Source: Lithospermum erythrorhizon (lineage: Eukaryota > Streptophyta > Magnoliopsida > Boraginales > Boraginaceae). From it: a DNA stretch of 64,000 bases. Numbering within the stretch: the first letter of the stretch is position 1; each line of letters begins with the position of its first letter. Where the stretch lies: contig JADFUC010002090.1 in assembly GCA_019722365.1 (NCBI GenBank), positions 81,998 through 145,997 on the forward strand, given 5' to 3'. The translations under genes and the position numbers were made by a program. Shown here one piece after another: positions 1-11,878 of this stretch. The notes below the pieces were generated by a model, which did no database searches, had not been told where the DNA came from, and saw nothing but the letters and a program-made list of their open reading frames with translations.

Positions 1-2930
1 GAGCTTATTGAGTATTTTGAGTTCATTTCTCTCTACATGCATGCACTACATTGTTTATTCTTAAATGCTTTATTTGAGAGTATTTCATGTTTTAGGCTTC
101 TTAATTGTCTTACTTGCCCGATTGAGGGGTACTTATGCCTGAAACATGATTTAAATATTTATATATCATATGTACTATGTAGGAAGAGTAAATTCTTAAA
201 ATTCCATTTATTTGCTATATGTGAGAGAAAATCATGCATAAGACTTAATATGCATTTAATGACTTTTGAATGTTTCCTAATCTCATGAAGTTCAATTGCT
301 TAATCTTTCAAGAAGATATTGTACAGATAATTGATAAATGCGTTAAATATGCGGCCTGACAATTCATGAGATTATGATAGGGTGAAACTTTGTACTTGAT
401 TTCGTTCATTTTTAGAGATGTCGCGTAAGTTGGTTGTTGTTGTTTTGGCGATTTTTGTCTCTTAAAAACTCTGTTCACAAATTTCTTCTTCTTAACTTTG
501 TTTTCTGACTAAGCGATATTATTTTCATGTTTGATGTTTACATTGGCTTGTACAAGAAAAATAGATAATTCTTCTTGTTTTTCAAAATCATGTCCTTTGA
601 ACACTTTTGCCTTTTTGGTTGGTATTTGTTTGACCACGAGTTCAAGTGATTCAAAATTCAAATGGTTTGAAAAATGTCTTATACTCGATTGTGCTTTGGA
701 ATCTGATAACTGCATGAGTATTTGAGCTTTTACTTGCTCATTTGAGATGGATATGCAAATAAATATGCTTAATACTATGACTCTTTTGAAGGATTTGCTA
801 GATTGATTTGTAATTTCCACGCTTCAGATATCTTTAAAGTTTCTTTAAAGGCTGAGTGTTTGGAAGTTATTGTGATTGCTCTAGACATGTCGCTTGTGGT
901 ATATGTAAAACTACATTGAAAAGGGGAAAAAGTGTATCATAACTGATAGGGGGTAATCCATTAAAGTTAGTTTCAGTAAATGACTTATTTTAATCCTTAA
1001 GACATTAACCCTAAGTCCAACTTGTTTTACCAAATACTTATACTTATTTTCACTTTTCTTCAAGTTTTGTTAAAAGCTTAGGCTTTATTGTGTATACATG
1101 TCATATGATTTTAAATATTTTGGATTCTTAAACAATGGTATATTACACCCATTACATATCATCTTTGTTTCTCGATAGTTTGTCGAGAATGAAATCAAAT
1201 AGATCAAGGGTCTATTCTTACTTAAGATGATATTGTATTTGAGCCTTAGTCACTAAGAAGAACTTTTTGTTCGGTGATTGACAAACTTATGATCTTCTTT
1301 TCTCGATAATAAGCTTTGTTTGAGGGGCCGATCTGATAGTTATTCTCTTTTGAGTTTTTCAAATTTTTTAAAAGAGAGAATCTATCACATATAAATGGGA
1401 AGTTCAATAGTGGTGATGAATCCTAAATGATTCTAAGGTATGTATGTTTCATATAGCAGTTTATACTATCCTACAACTCTTTAAAACTGACCATAAGAAC
1501 ACGAACATGAACATTGACCAATTACTTTTCTTTTGAAAAAAAAAATGCACAACGTGATAAGCCCATGTTTAAGTTCATCCAAATAAATCGGGTAACTGCT
1601 ACAGGTGATAACAAACATAAGAGTAAGACTGATGCAACCACTGAGTACATTTCAATTACTCATCTCTATCTAGAAACCAGAGAAAAACTAAACAAAAACA
1701 GCAAGAATTGTTTCATTACCATCATTTGTCAAACCCATAGCCGCTCAATCCATGCTCAGAGTTCATTCACAACAGATGCCTGGTTTCAGAAAGAGGTAGA
1801 CATTCGCACATTATACTTAAATAGAATAAGAGAAAATATGACAAAATCAATCAGAAAAACAACATTATTAGGATTATAATTCTTAATACATAATATTAAG
1901 TAGTAGTATCAGAACGGAGTGTCTGAAAACTCTGGACGACTACCTCTTAAAGTATTCCTCAATTTATAGAATTGACACAGTCGAAAGAATGGTTACTCTC
2001 CATCGACAAAGCTTCGCATATATACCAATTGAAGAATCCATGTGCAATAAGCTATACCCTCCTAAATAAGAATTGAAATCCTACAGTAGTTGCTAAAAAT
2101 TAAACTTTAAATAACTAATCAAACAACCTTCTATATAGGATAGATTATGCTTTCCTTTGATATTATTCAAGTAATAAATTTCCAATTTCGAGGTTTTGAA
2201 TGATTTGAAGGACGAACACTTTATTTCCTATGAAATCGAGAAAAAGAAAGGTACAGAAATAACAATATAGAGAAGAAAGTGGTTGACGAAAAGTCAAATT
2301 TGGAAGAATAAAGAAGAAGGGAGCTGACAAGCAAGCAAATTAAAGGTGAAAGCTTTTTCTTCCAAATTTGGTTTGTGGTTTATACAGAGTAAGAATATAG
2401 GCGTGCATCTTTAGTAGTTTAGTTACTCAATGAATCGGTGATCGTGCTTTGTATCATAATTTCTTTGGCGGAAATTGGATGTGTACCGATTGAGATAAGC
2501 TTGAATTTTTTTAAACTATTTTAAAATAATTTCTGCTTGGTTATATTATTCGAATCGTAGAATCTAGGTAGTGTTATTGGTTAGTTACTCTCAACATTAT
2601 TCTGAGTATTAGTTTATGACTAATATAAATTGGTTTCTATAGTAAGTTTTTGTTAATATTGAAAAGCATTAATAGTAAGGAAAATGAGAAAGCATATGAG
2701 GGGGGATGTGTTGACTGAGATGTAAATATGTTAGAGATCTTTATAATATTTTGTGTATATCTTTATATATCTTTGTAATGCATATATTCGTAGGAAATTA
2801 GAGCTCAATATACCTTTCATTTGATCTGTTAGGTGTAAATATATTAGAAAGTAGGGCCTTAAAATATTTTTTAAAAATAGAATTTTGATTTTAGTATTTA
2901 ATTTGATATAGGATGACTGACATATTTATG
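1..2930. other. AT-rich noncoding stretch, no gene recognised
   Basis: Only short open frames of at most 121 codons occur here, and none has a recognisable domain, a signal peptide followed by a plausible splice donor, or amino acid composition typical of a real protein. The longest (1,514-1,879, plus) is lysine-, asparagine- and threonine-rich with no family resemblance. I see no RNA gene and no clear transposon ends. It is probably decayed repeat or intergenic DNA. Confidence 0.5.
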
Positions 2931-2935
2931 TGATA

Positions 2936-3452
2936 AATAAAGGACTAATTGTTAAATAATATTCTTACAAATTTAAAATGTTAATAATACTCTTTGATAA
3001 AGGACTAATTGTTAAATATCTTTTCTGATAAAATAAAGAGGACTGTGAAATAAAATAAGATAAGCTCTGTAAAATAGATTGTGAGAATAAGAAAGTCAAT
3101 CTGTTGTGAAAATGCTTTTTCATTCTTACAGGTGTATTCATCATTGGCATGTGTAGATTGATAAAGTACAATCAAAGAATATGCGAGACAGGTGGTACTC
3201 GTTATGGAGATGCCAGTTGTTCTTTGGTTTGAAGTGGAATCATGTTGTGTTTTCACATCTTAAATTGCTTTGAAAGATAGTGCAGAGTACCTATATTTAT
3301 TTATTTTAGCACCCAAAGTTATTAATCTTTAGAGATTAAGACATAAGTATTATGTAATCGTCATGATATAATATTACGATAAAGGACTAATTGTTAAATA
3401 ATACTCGAGGTAATTTTATCATAAATAAAAGGACTAATTGTTAAATAATACT
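2936..3452 (+). repeat. Four copies of a ~22-bp interspersed motif
   Basis: The motif AAAGGACTAATTGTTAAATA occurs at about 2,938, 2,998, 3,381 and 3,428, always in the same orientation and nearly identical. Three copies continue into ATA or ATAC. The first two are 60 bases apart, the last two 47 bases apart, and about 380 bases lie between the pairs. The intervening DNA is not obviously repeated, so this is not a simple tandem array. Confidence 0.8.
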
Positions 3453-3459
3453 GCGATAA

Positions 3460-3875
3460 AAAGTTGTTCCATTCATACATTTCTGCTGATGGATGCAGCA
3501 AAAAATAATATTCTTCGACTCCAGAAAGAGATGTATTTGGTGTAGTAATGATTCATTTAATAGGAAATGTTGGTCAAATATCAAACTTGTTGCTCTTCGT
3601 TTCACAGAAACCAGCAGACCAACATCAAAGCTATCGTGATTATTGGCACAGTGCACCATTTTGGAATGCTGACTTGATGATTACCATCGCGTACAATCAA
3701 AATTGAGGCGAAATAAAAAAGCAATTAACTTGCAGCCGTCGCTTCCAGGTCAGCCAGTTGTTTGCCGATATTTAGAGCGAAGTTGAGGTTTCAAACAAGA
3801 TATAATCCCGAGAGGTGTTTTAGAAAAGTTATTTACATTTAGGGTACAAGTATGAATTCATTCGTGATAGAGCAA
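3460..3875. other. Unassigned spacer
   Basis: A 72-codon minus-strand frame (3,441-3,659) covers part of this stretch, but it has no recognisable domain and nothing supports it as an exon. No repeat ends are visible. Confidence 0.4.
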
Positions 3876-3879
3876 ATTA

Positions 3880-4960
3880 AATGCATCAGGATCATCAGAG
3901 TGTGTTTATTAATCTAAACTAAAATATTGCAATATGAATGAGATCTTTAGAACAAATAGGAAGGCGAAATGAACCAAAAACCCTGAAGTTGCCTCACGTG
4001 AAAAGCCCTGGAAATCTCTCGAAACTGTCCCGGCATGACAGTCCTCTAGTTACTTGCTGGGAAGCGAATCCGTGAAACTGAAGCTGCTAGAGTTGTAGAG
4101 GAACAAAATTGAAGAAAATCTCTTCAGTTCTTGGGGAGGGAGGCGGCTTTTGAGAAAGAAGGCAAGAGTTTTCATGAAATAGAAAAGCCTTGTTCGCTCT
4201 TTAAGGAAATGTAAAACCTAATCCCAAGCATTGAAAGCAGAAGCTGGTTAAGAAATGGTTTAAGCTCGTTAAGCTTTATTAGACCGTTATTCTAATCAAA
4301 TAATGAGTCTTAGTGAGTTGTTCCATTTTAATTAACTTAACAAGTCAATTAAAATACTAACTGAATCCTTGTCCAGACTATCGGAGTTATTAAATCCAAT
4401 TTCAATTAGCAGTTGATTAAAACTGCCGAGTTTAGCAAATTGATGTTAAATCGATATATATTTGTCTGTAAATATTGAGAATCGTCTCTCGATACTCTGA
4501 AGTCTCGTTTAATTTAATGCGTGAAATATAATTCGAATATCGTTGTGTGTGGCGGCCAGGCTCGGATAATAGTAGTTGTATAATAATAATAATCGTTACT
4601 ATTATTATAGCGATTCAATGGGTAAGATCCTTGATGGATTTATAACTCTTAAGGTATCAAGAGAGGCCCGGACTAGTAATATGCAATTACTAAGGTGACT
4701 TACTAAGTTCGGTAATCACATTTAACCAACCCGGTAAATGAATTGCTTTCTGTGATTATTCGCGGCAGGCGTAATAAAAGAGATGATTTTAAATTTGATT
4801 CCAATGACTCATTGCCCAACGGATGATATTTATCTGATTCGCTTTTATCGCGATCTCTGATGGTAATTTAGCGTAAAATTAAATGAAACACGCAGCACTT
4901 TAACTGCGGCGTGTTATGTGGTGAATAAGCATTTATGGCGTCCGTAAATGTCCGGTACCA
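3880..4960 (+). repeat. LTR-like repeat family, copy 1 (partial)
   Basis: This stretch matches 13,590-14,510 in the same orientation, with many small indels. Shared landmarks, in order, are TGTTTATTAATCTAA, AAGTTGCCTC followed by GTGAAAAGCC, CTTGGGGAGG, CAATTAAAATACTAACT, and a run of TAATAATAATAAT near an ATTACTATTATTATA block. The reverse complement of its second half also matches 59,900-60,500. Length, copy number and divergence suit an LTR fragment. The ends TG and CA cannot be placed for this copy. Confidence 0.6.
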
Positions 4961-5980
4961 TTGTGAGAGGCACGAGATCTTCCTTGTATATCAGGGCAGA
5001 TAAATCCCTCCCGATATATCAACGTCATCGTTATACTCGGCTGTGTGACTGACCTTATATGCGTTATGATCGCTTAAAGGCGAGGCGTTTGGTCATAGTC
5101 AAAGTACCAAGCTTATATAACCACGGATAATTATATATAAATGAGTCTAGAGGTGTGCTCGAACTAAAATTCTAGGCAACCTCATAGGACACGGATATAC
5201 ATATTTTTCTATGAATTCGTTTTAGGTCATTACGGCTCCCAGTCATAGGGTAGCGGCCTGATCATTATCTAATAGTCTTGAGGCTAATGTAGTCAATCTT
5301 AATCACTAATCAAAAACACCATGTTAGTCGTTTGATGCTTGTCGCCTGACTTCTTGAGAATCGACCCAGAGACTTTGGGTATCCTATGTTTAGGCTTGAA
5401 AGGTGTAATCAACAATTCATGTTGCCTCTACAGAAAGCATAGACCCCAACTGAGAGTTCTTTTTCAGCACAATCGAGGATACAATACATGTATATTATAT
5501 ATTTCAACGACTGAAATAAATAATGGGTAACTATATGAATGAATGTGCATTCATGGTTTTAGTTAATAATCCCTTAAAACAAGAAGGAACTTTTGTTTTT
5601 AGTGATTCTTAACTTATTCAAAAAGTGAATGAACTAGCTCCCCACTTGAACTTTGCCACCTTGAGTTCTCGTTAAGCTCGTGAAAACCAAACTTGGTTGA
5701 ATCACTTTGGAGAAGATCTCGACTCAGAGATGCGTGCTTAAATCGTGCATGGATCTTTAAGCTATGAATCCTTTAAGCTTCTAACGTGAATTCTTGGAGT
5801 CGTTTTAAAGGTTGTAAAACAAAACAATAGTGATTATGTCGCGTCCTTTGACTAGATACTGCTAGCGACTTTTTACATTCATGTTCGTCTACTCAACCGA
5901 GGAAATCATTGATGACTAAATTATCGACATAGTCTCTGCGACTATGATCGAGGTTCAACCAGCACCGGGGGATTTCTATC
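4961..5980. other. Unassigned repeat-like DNA
   Basis: No open frame here is longer than 63 codons and I recognise no domain. The stretch continues the repeat copy on its left and ends at a TGTAACGACCCG junction at 5,981. It is probably retrotransposon-derived. Confidence 0.35.
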
Positions 5981-8395
5981 TGTAACGACCCGCCCCAGGT
6001 CGGCCGCCCCGAGGTGAGAGTCATTAAAATCCGGAACACCAGAGTCACCAAACCGATGGACGACTCAGTTTAAAACAGTTTCGTTTCATCCAAAAATATG
6101 ATCATAATTAAGTTTCCCATCCAACGGTTTTTAAAATTTATAATCCATGGTGATATAAAGCGACCCGGCCGTAAATATATACACGATATATCCCCGAAAA
6201 TAAATATCTGCGTCAAAGCTACAACAGAATGTCGTCTTTTGTATCTGAATACAAAATGACAACGGCCGACAAGGCCAAAGTTTCAAAAGAAAATACAGCA
6301 ATCAAACGATTGACTAGCATCAAAATCGGTGTGAAGTTCTACGCCGCGATGCTCACAGCCACTGAACAAAACTCTCAACGGCCTCTTGGCTCAAAGCTGC
6401 CGCTATCCAGCTGGCACAAATGAAATGCCGCCCAATACGAGAAAGGGGTGTAAGCGCGAGAAGCTTAGTGAAACTCTTAGCGAGGGTAAACTAAGCATGC
6501 AGACGAGGCGGTAAATATAATGATAGCCACACATGAATGAAATACACATATATCCGGGACTATGTGTCGGGTCTGCATCGTAATCCCGAAAGTCATAACA
6601 TAATACCGCAGAGAGATATCGCAGAGGTTTCCAATAAACACACAATTCTGAAGAATCAAGCGACCGACTAAACTAAACTCTAGTCATTAAACCTCACATC
6701 TCTGCATGCTTACCGGTATATCCCAACCTCCCAATGCGCGTATGCTCAATCCGTCTACATGCAGGAATGGACTAATCGATAATCACCTTATACCGCGGTA
6801 TAAGGCAAAACCCTTTCATACACTAGAGTACAAGCGCGCGCTGCGCCACACTAAGTATAAAAGCACGCGCTTATCTGGCGGTATAAAGTAGCCTTCTGCA
6901 ACGTTATAGGTATTGTATGACTTATACATAAGTATAAGGCACACATATACAAGTATAAGGCCAATAGTGTCACATATCACTTGAGGAAGAGGAGTGCTTT
7001 CAATCCCGTGTCCCATTTGTGAGGGTCTTTGATGCTCGAGGCTTCAGGCTGCGTAAGTAACCCCGAACAACTACTCTGCTCCCAAACGATTATTCTGACT
7101 AAAACATCCCTTGATCGTAAATCAATCCTGATGGCAAACAAGGCCACCAAGCGTATCAAAAGTGCCCGTGAGGCCTGAGCGTACAATGGTGCCAGGTATT
7201 TTATAATATAATAGTGCCGTCGAGGTACGGAGTCGAAATATAAGTTGGGAGTTCCAGTGGCTGCCTTGTATCTGAAACACAATCGCGTAACCGCAACAAT
7301 AATTACATGTATGTCATTCTCACTTAATCTTAACCACTGATAACATGTATATCGCAAATCAAAGATAAATGCGTGAAATAGCAGTGAATGAAATGCTATA
7401 ACTACCCATGAGCGCCCCATGAAAGACAATCAGTACTTCTTGCCCTTTTCATGATGGCGCTTCATGACACCGGAAGTATAATCAAGACCTATTACTATAC
7501 GGCGTTCTAGAATACATAAACAACTGTGGAAACTATCGTTCTAGCGATCCCCAGCTTTGACGGATAGGCTAATAATTATATTGAATGATCGATTCCCGCT
7601 AAATTCCATCTTATCGACTTTCTGCGTTACAAATGCGACTTATAAGTCTTCTGGCAATCATCGAATCACTTGGTAGATACATGTAAATGTCAGTATAACT
7701 CGACTTGGAATTTACACTTTTATTATACTTGTAATTTAATCAATTTCAAATCTTGATTAACATCATAACAACTATAATAAGGTCGATAACCTCCTACATT
7801 TAAGTCTTATAAAAATATCACATAAAAGTCAACTGACCTAAGTCTTTCGACCGCCACGTCTCCAGCGTTCTGCAAATCAGAATTAAATAAAAGCTTGTAT
7901 CGTCTGAGAACCACATAACCAACTAAGATTTATCTAAAATTCAATTATGGAAAAGTAATATAAAACTTGAAATATCTCGAAGACTTAATTTCTTACGCCT
8001 TTCGAAAGGGTGATAGGAGGAAACCGATATTCTGGCCGTCTTGAGTTTGGCGACAATCGAAGAGAAATGGAAAAATGAAATTTTTTAAGGGGAGGGATAA
8101 ATTTCGGCAAAACAAGAAAAAATAGAATGATGAAGTGTTGTGATGATGTGGAAGATAAAGCGTCATAAGATATTTTAAAACCTCGAGTCCCGTTAGGTTT
8201 CGATTAATTCTCCAGCTTATGGTACCTAAATCTCCGAACCCGATTTCAAAATAAAATTCTTCCACATAAACACTACTAAATTATAAATGAGAAATTAGAA
8301 GCTAAAAATTTTTTACAAAATAATATCGTCATGAAATAATTATACTATCCCCGGGTCCCGCGCCGACCCGAAAATTTTTTTTTTTTTAAATAGCG
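5981..8395 (+). repeat. LTR-like segment beginning TGTAACGACCCG
   Basis: It opens with TGTAACGACCCGCCCC, a start often seen in plant Ty3/gypsy LTRs. Between 6,780 and 6,965 the sequences GTATAAGGC and CCTTATAC recur, including a perfect 20-bp palindrome at 6,786-6,805. A second GC-rich GGGTCCCGCGCCGACCCG block lies near 8,352. Open frames of 60-150 codons, the longest at 6,977-7,429 on the minus strand, show no known domain. GTATAAG/CTTATAC clusters reappear at 58,960-59,040. Assignment to an LTR is inference from the start sequence and repetition; no target-site duplication was found. Confidence 0.35.
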
Positions 8396-10975
8396 GGTTA
8401 ATACACTATCGGTGAGTTTACAACCTGACTCGGTGTGTTAAAACCATCATCTTATTAAATGCATATTCTTATAGCATTGCAATAGCAGTTATTTGTCAGT
8501 TGTATGGCGAGTTCAAGTTTCCTTTTAGTTTATAAGCCGAGGCGTACTAGACTTCGGACCTATTATTGAAATTCTTAATAGCTTTTTCATATGATACAGT
8601 TGTCATAATGCTACTATATCGCGTTCGGTTACAAGTGAAGATCGACAATTGATCCGTTCATTGTTGTGTAACTATAGTTACTCATTCTTTCAAAAGTTAC
8701 TGGCGTGTTCAGAGATCATGATGACTACGTTCAATCAGGAATCGTACTCTGCGTCTGGGTTGTGTATGACATATTGACACATACGGTGAATCATATTACT
8801 ATGTAATAGACTTGACCACTTCATTAATGTGGGGGCCGCACTAGTGTTATTAGACACTACTGAAGAGTTGCCTTGTCGATAAGAGAATACGTCTATTCAT
8901 AGAATTTAATCATTATGAATTCTGATCAGCATAGAGCAGTGACATCTTAAACAACAAGCCAGTATAAATATTTCGTATATATAATGTGATGATTATGGCA
9001 TGTGTCATATATATGTAATGACCCATAAATGTCTGAGAACTTTGTCCACTCTTGTATACCTTTTTAAGGTTGTAGGAAGATTTCTTCAACATTTAGTGTA
9101 TAAAACTTATTTATGCGATTCTGGCTCCAGTACAACCTTTAAAGACGAGGTTCTTAAATCAGCTCATGATTCTTAGTGATTTTTAGTATCAAGTGGAATT
9201 AATATTATCTTTCGATCTGGGTTTGCAACTTTAGATTCTGGTATAAAACTTTCTTTTTATGTTATTCTACTGAGATGTGGAGTTCCAACAACCGTGTCGA
9301 TATCCGTACATTTGCTCATGCATTTACTTATGAATATTAACGGATAAACTAACAGACCCACATGTACAACTTATGGAATAGCAATGAAAATGAAATAAAC
9401 ATAGGCACAGTCAACTTGATGAATATGTTTTAATGCTGGTTTCTGACCAATTATATGATTAAGCCTTCATTCGTGACTAATTCTTCCGTTTAACTGAGAA
9501 TATATTTACTTGATGATTCACCATCCGAGAGTATTATAGGAATGGACTCTTTACTCACGATGAATCACCGTCGAAGATAAAATAGAGCTTTATAATCAAC
9601 CCATGTATTCGCATGTTCGTTTTCAAATGACCTCGATTCGGTTATTGGAGTATTATTTATTCATGTTATAGATTTGTATCATTTGTTTACAGCTTTAAAT
9701 CACGTAGTGGATACTCAGCGATATAACTTTGAGCCTTGAATGCATTGAGTCACATATTATTTCCTATTTATTATGTGATAGAGATCTCTATCTGATACAA
9801 TAGTGTAAATGAGGTGGTATGTGAACTCACTTACAGTTTGTATACTGAAATGACAATATCAACTTTGGATCGGGTTAAATTGTAATGCCTATACGGTGAC
9901 ATAATATTAACTATCCTATACGAGGCGTTTGATGTTTGTTTATCAAACAAAACTCTTGAGTTGTCTCGCGTTGAATATGAATAATTAATTTAAAGGTAGG
10001 TGTAGCAACTTTAATATGTGAAATTATTTCATTCTTGTGTGTTTTTGACCACGTTAAACCTGATCTTACTGTATCATTTCCAGATCTAATGGCAATCTAA
10101 GGTTAGAATGAAATTCTCTTGGTATGTGAAATATAAATCCGTTGTGTTTTAACTTCATTAAACAAAATTACTTTAATTACGTATCTCAGCAGAGTCGTTT
10201 TAAGATTAGAATGATGTCTCGTTGCCAGGATGATATATTACTTATATCGATGATACTTAGACTCGAAACATTAGTATTCATGGTCCTTTCATTATATAAA
10301 TTACGATGCTTATCATTCAATGACTCAAACTTTAATTGCTTGTATGTAAACATAGAAACTTAATTTGAGCTAGGGCACTCCCAGCCAAGTCTAGTAAGGA
10401 GTGAAACTTGGATTCGTCTTTTCAAGATTATACTCGAAATGTGATTAAGTCGTTATCCATAAGTATTCAATTGTTTGTTGTTCGAGGTGTCGCTTAGCGA
10501 AGAGTAGAGTAATGTTTCATGTCGGAATCACTAATGTTCAAGAAAATAGGTTAGAATCATACAAGTCTGCAAAGAAAATAGGTTTAGAATCTGACCTTAA
10601 AGCCAATAGAGGATTTAAAACTGTGCTCTTATAATGTAATCCTTTGTCATTACCTAAGAACTTCGATAACTTTCTTTGTCTTCCCATTATTGTTATATGT
10701 CATATCCATGATTAAATGTGTAGTCAAAACTAGTACAATATTTAGTAGCACAACAAGAACAACAAAATTATTTGAGATATGAGATTTAATCAAATCTCTT
10801 TGATCATACATGCTTTGAAGTTGAAATAATGAAGTGAATGATCTTCAGCTTATAGTTCCATGTTCACTCCTTCATTACAAGTGGCGTGAAGTGAATATAT
10901 AACTTTGTTTATTTAGTTCACATGCAAGATTTTGTTTCGTCACAATTCATGAGCAATATTCGTATTAAATGTTAA
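8396..10975. other. Unassigned AT-rich repeat-like DNA
   Basis: No open frame longer than 73 codons and no recognised protein motif. Base composition resembles the flanking retroelement-like DNA. I see no RNA gene. Confidence 0.35.
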
Positions 10976-10979
10976 AGAA

Positions 10980-11560
10980 AACTAAATACCAATCGCGTAT
11001 CTGAGATGTAGATACACAAGATTCAAGATTATATAATGATTTCTCAATCGGAGTTATAAAAAGAATCAAACTATTTATTATTTACAGGCTTGTTTGGTGA
11101 AAGCTGAGAGACAATATGACATATTGAGTGCTTTATAAGCATCATCGCTTTGATTGAATCAAAATTAATTATCCTTGATCATATCTTGTGACTTTGTTCA
11201 CTTGAGCAGGGAAGTTCATGCAGCGATAATAGCGTGATTGAATCGAGTAAATGTTTACGGTATTTAAAGTTTATCTATTAGCATCTGACCGATTACGATG
11301 ATGGTTGAAGGAATCGCGTTGGAACAATTTGTTTCAACAAGTCGTCGGATTCTCATATCTTATTTTATTTCACATTCTGAAGTCACGCGTTTAGTTTTAC
11401 TTGATGAATGAGTGAATAAAATAGGTAAACTTAATATGTCAAATATAATAGGAAATATGAAACTTAAAATAAACGATTAGTTAAACAATCCATGCATATT
11501 TACAAAATGAATTGTAAATATAATACCCGTATGAATCTACTTAAAATGTACAAAGGTATC
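10980..11560 (+). repeat. Repeat block, inverted copy at 59,330-59,880
   Basis: The reverse complement of 59,330-59,880 aligns along the length of this block. Shared landmarks are GAGATGTAGATACACAA, CAATCGGAGTTATAAAAAGA, GCTTTGATTGA, TTAATTATCCTTG, AGCATCTGACCGATTAC, AATAGGAAATATG and CAAAATGAATTGTAAATATA. Indels are frequent, so both copies are old. There is no coding capacity. Confidence 0.65.
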
Positions 11561-11878
11561 AGAATACTTACGCTCGGATTCAACAGCGTACTAGTACATT
11601 TTTGAATCAGTATAATGGTTTATCAGCGATTACGTAAAGTAATAATCACGAAGATAAAGTTTATTATGCCCGATTCAACTGGCAACCGCTGCGTACATTT
11701 TGAATCACAGCGCGATAATAGGATGCTTAACGATTCTGAAACTCACTCTTGTGTAAACAATAACTGTCTCCAACAAACCCGGTTAAACGCCATTAAGCCA
11801 AATAGTTACCTTGGTGATCATCAGCCACGTGTTAGTGAAATCGACGACATGATCCGTTGTCATATCCAAAAGTGCTAT

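Noticed and set aside
509..820. 103-codon minus-strand frame with a hydrophobic start, like a signal peptide
   Set aside because: The rest has no cysteine pattern or domain, and the complementary strand is open too; too little support for a secreted protein gene.
1514..1879. 121-codon plus-strand open frame
   Set aside because: No domain, no clear promoter or splice context; composition fits AT-rich chance coding.
2936..3452. CRISPR-like spacing of a repeated 22-mer
   Set aside because: Only four copies with irregular spacing in a plant nuclear context, so it is an ordinary interspersed repeat.
6977..7429. 150-codon minus-strand open frame
   Set aside because: It has no recognised domain and lies inside an LTR-like, repeat-rich segment overlapping other chance frames.
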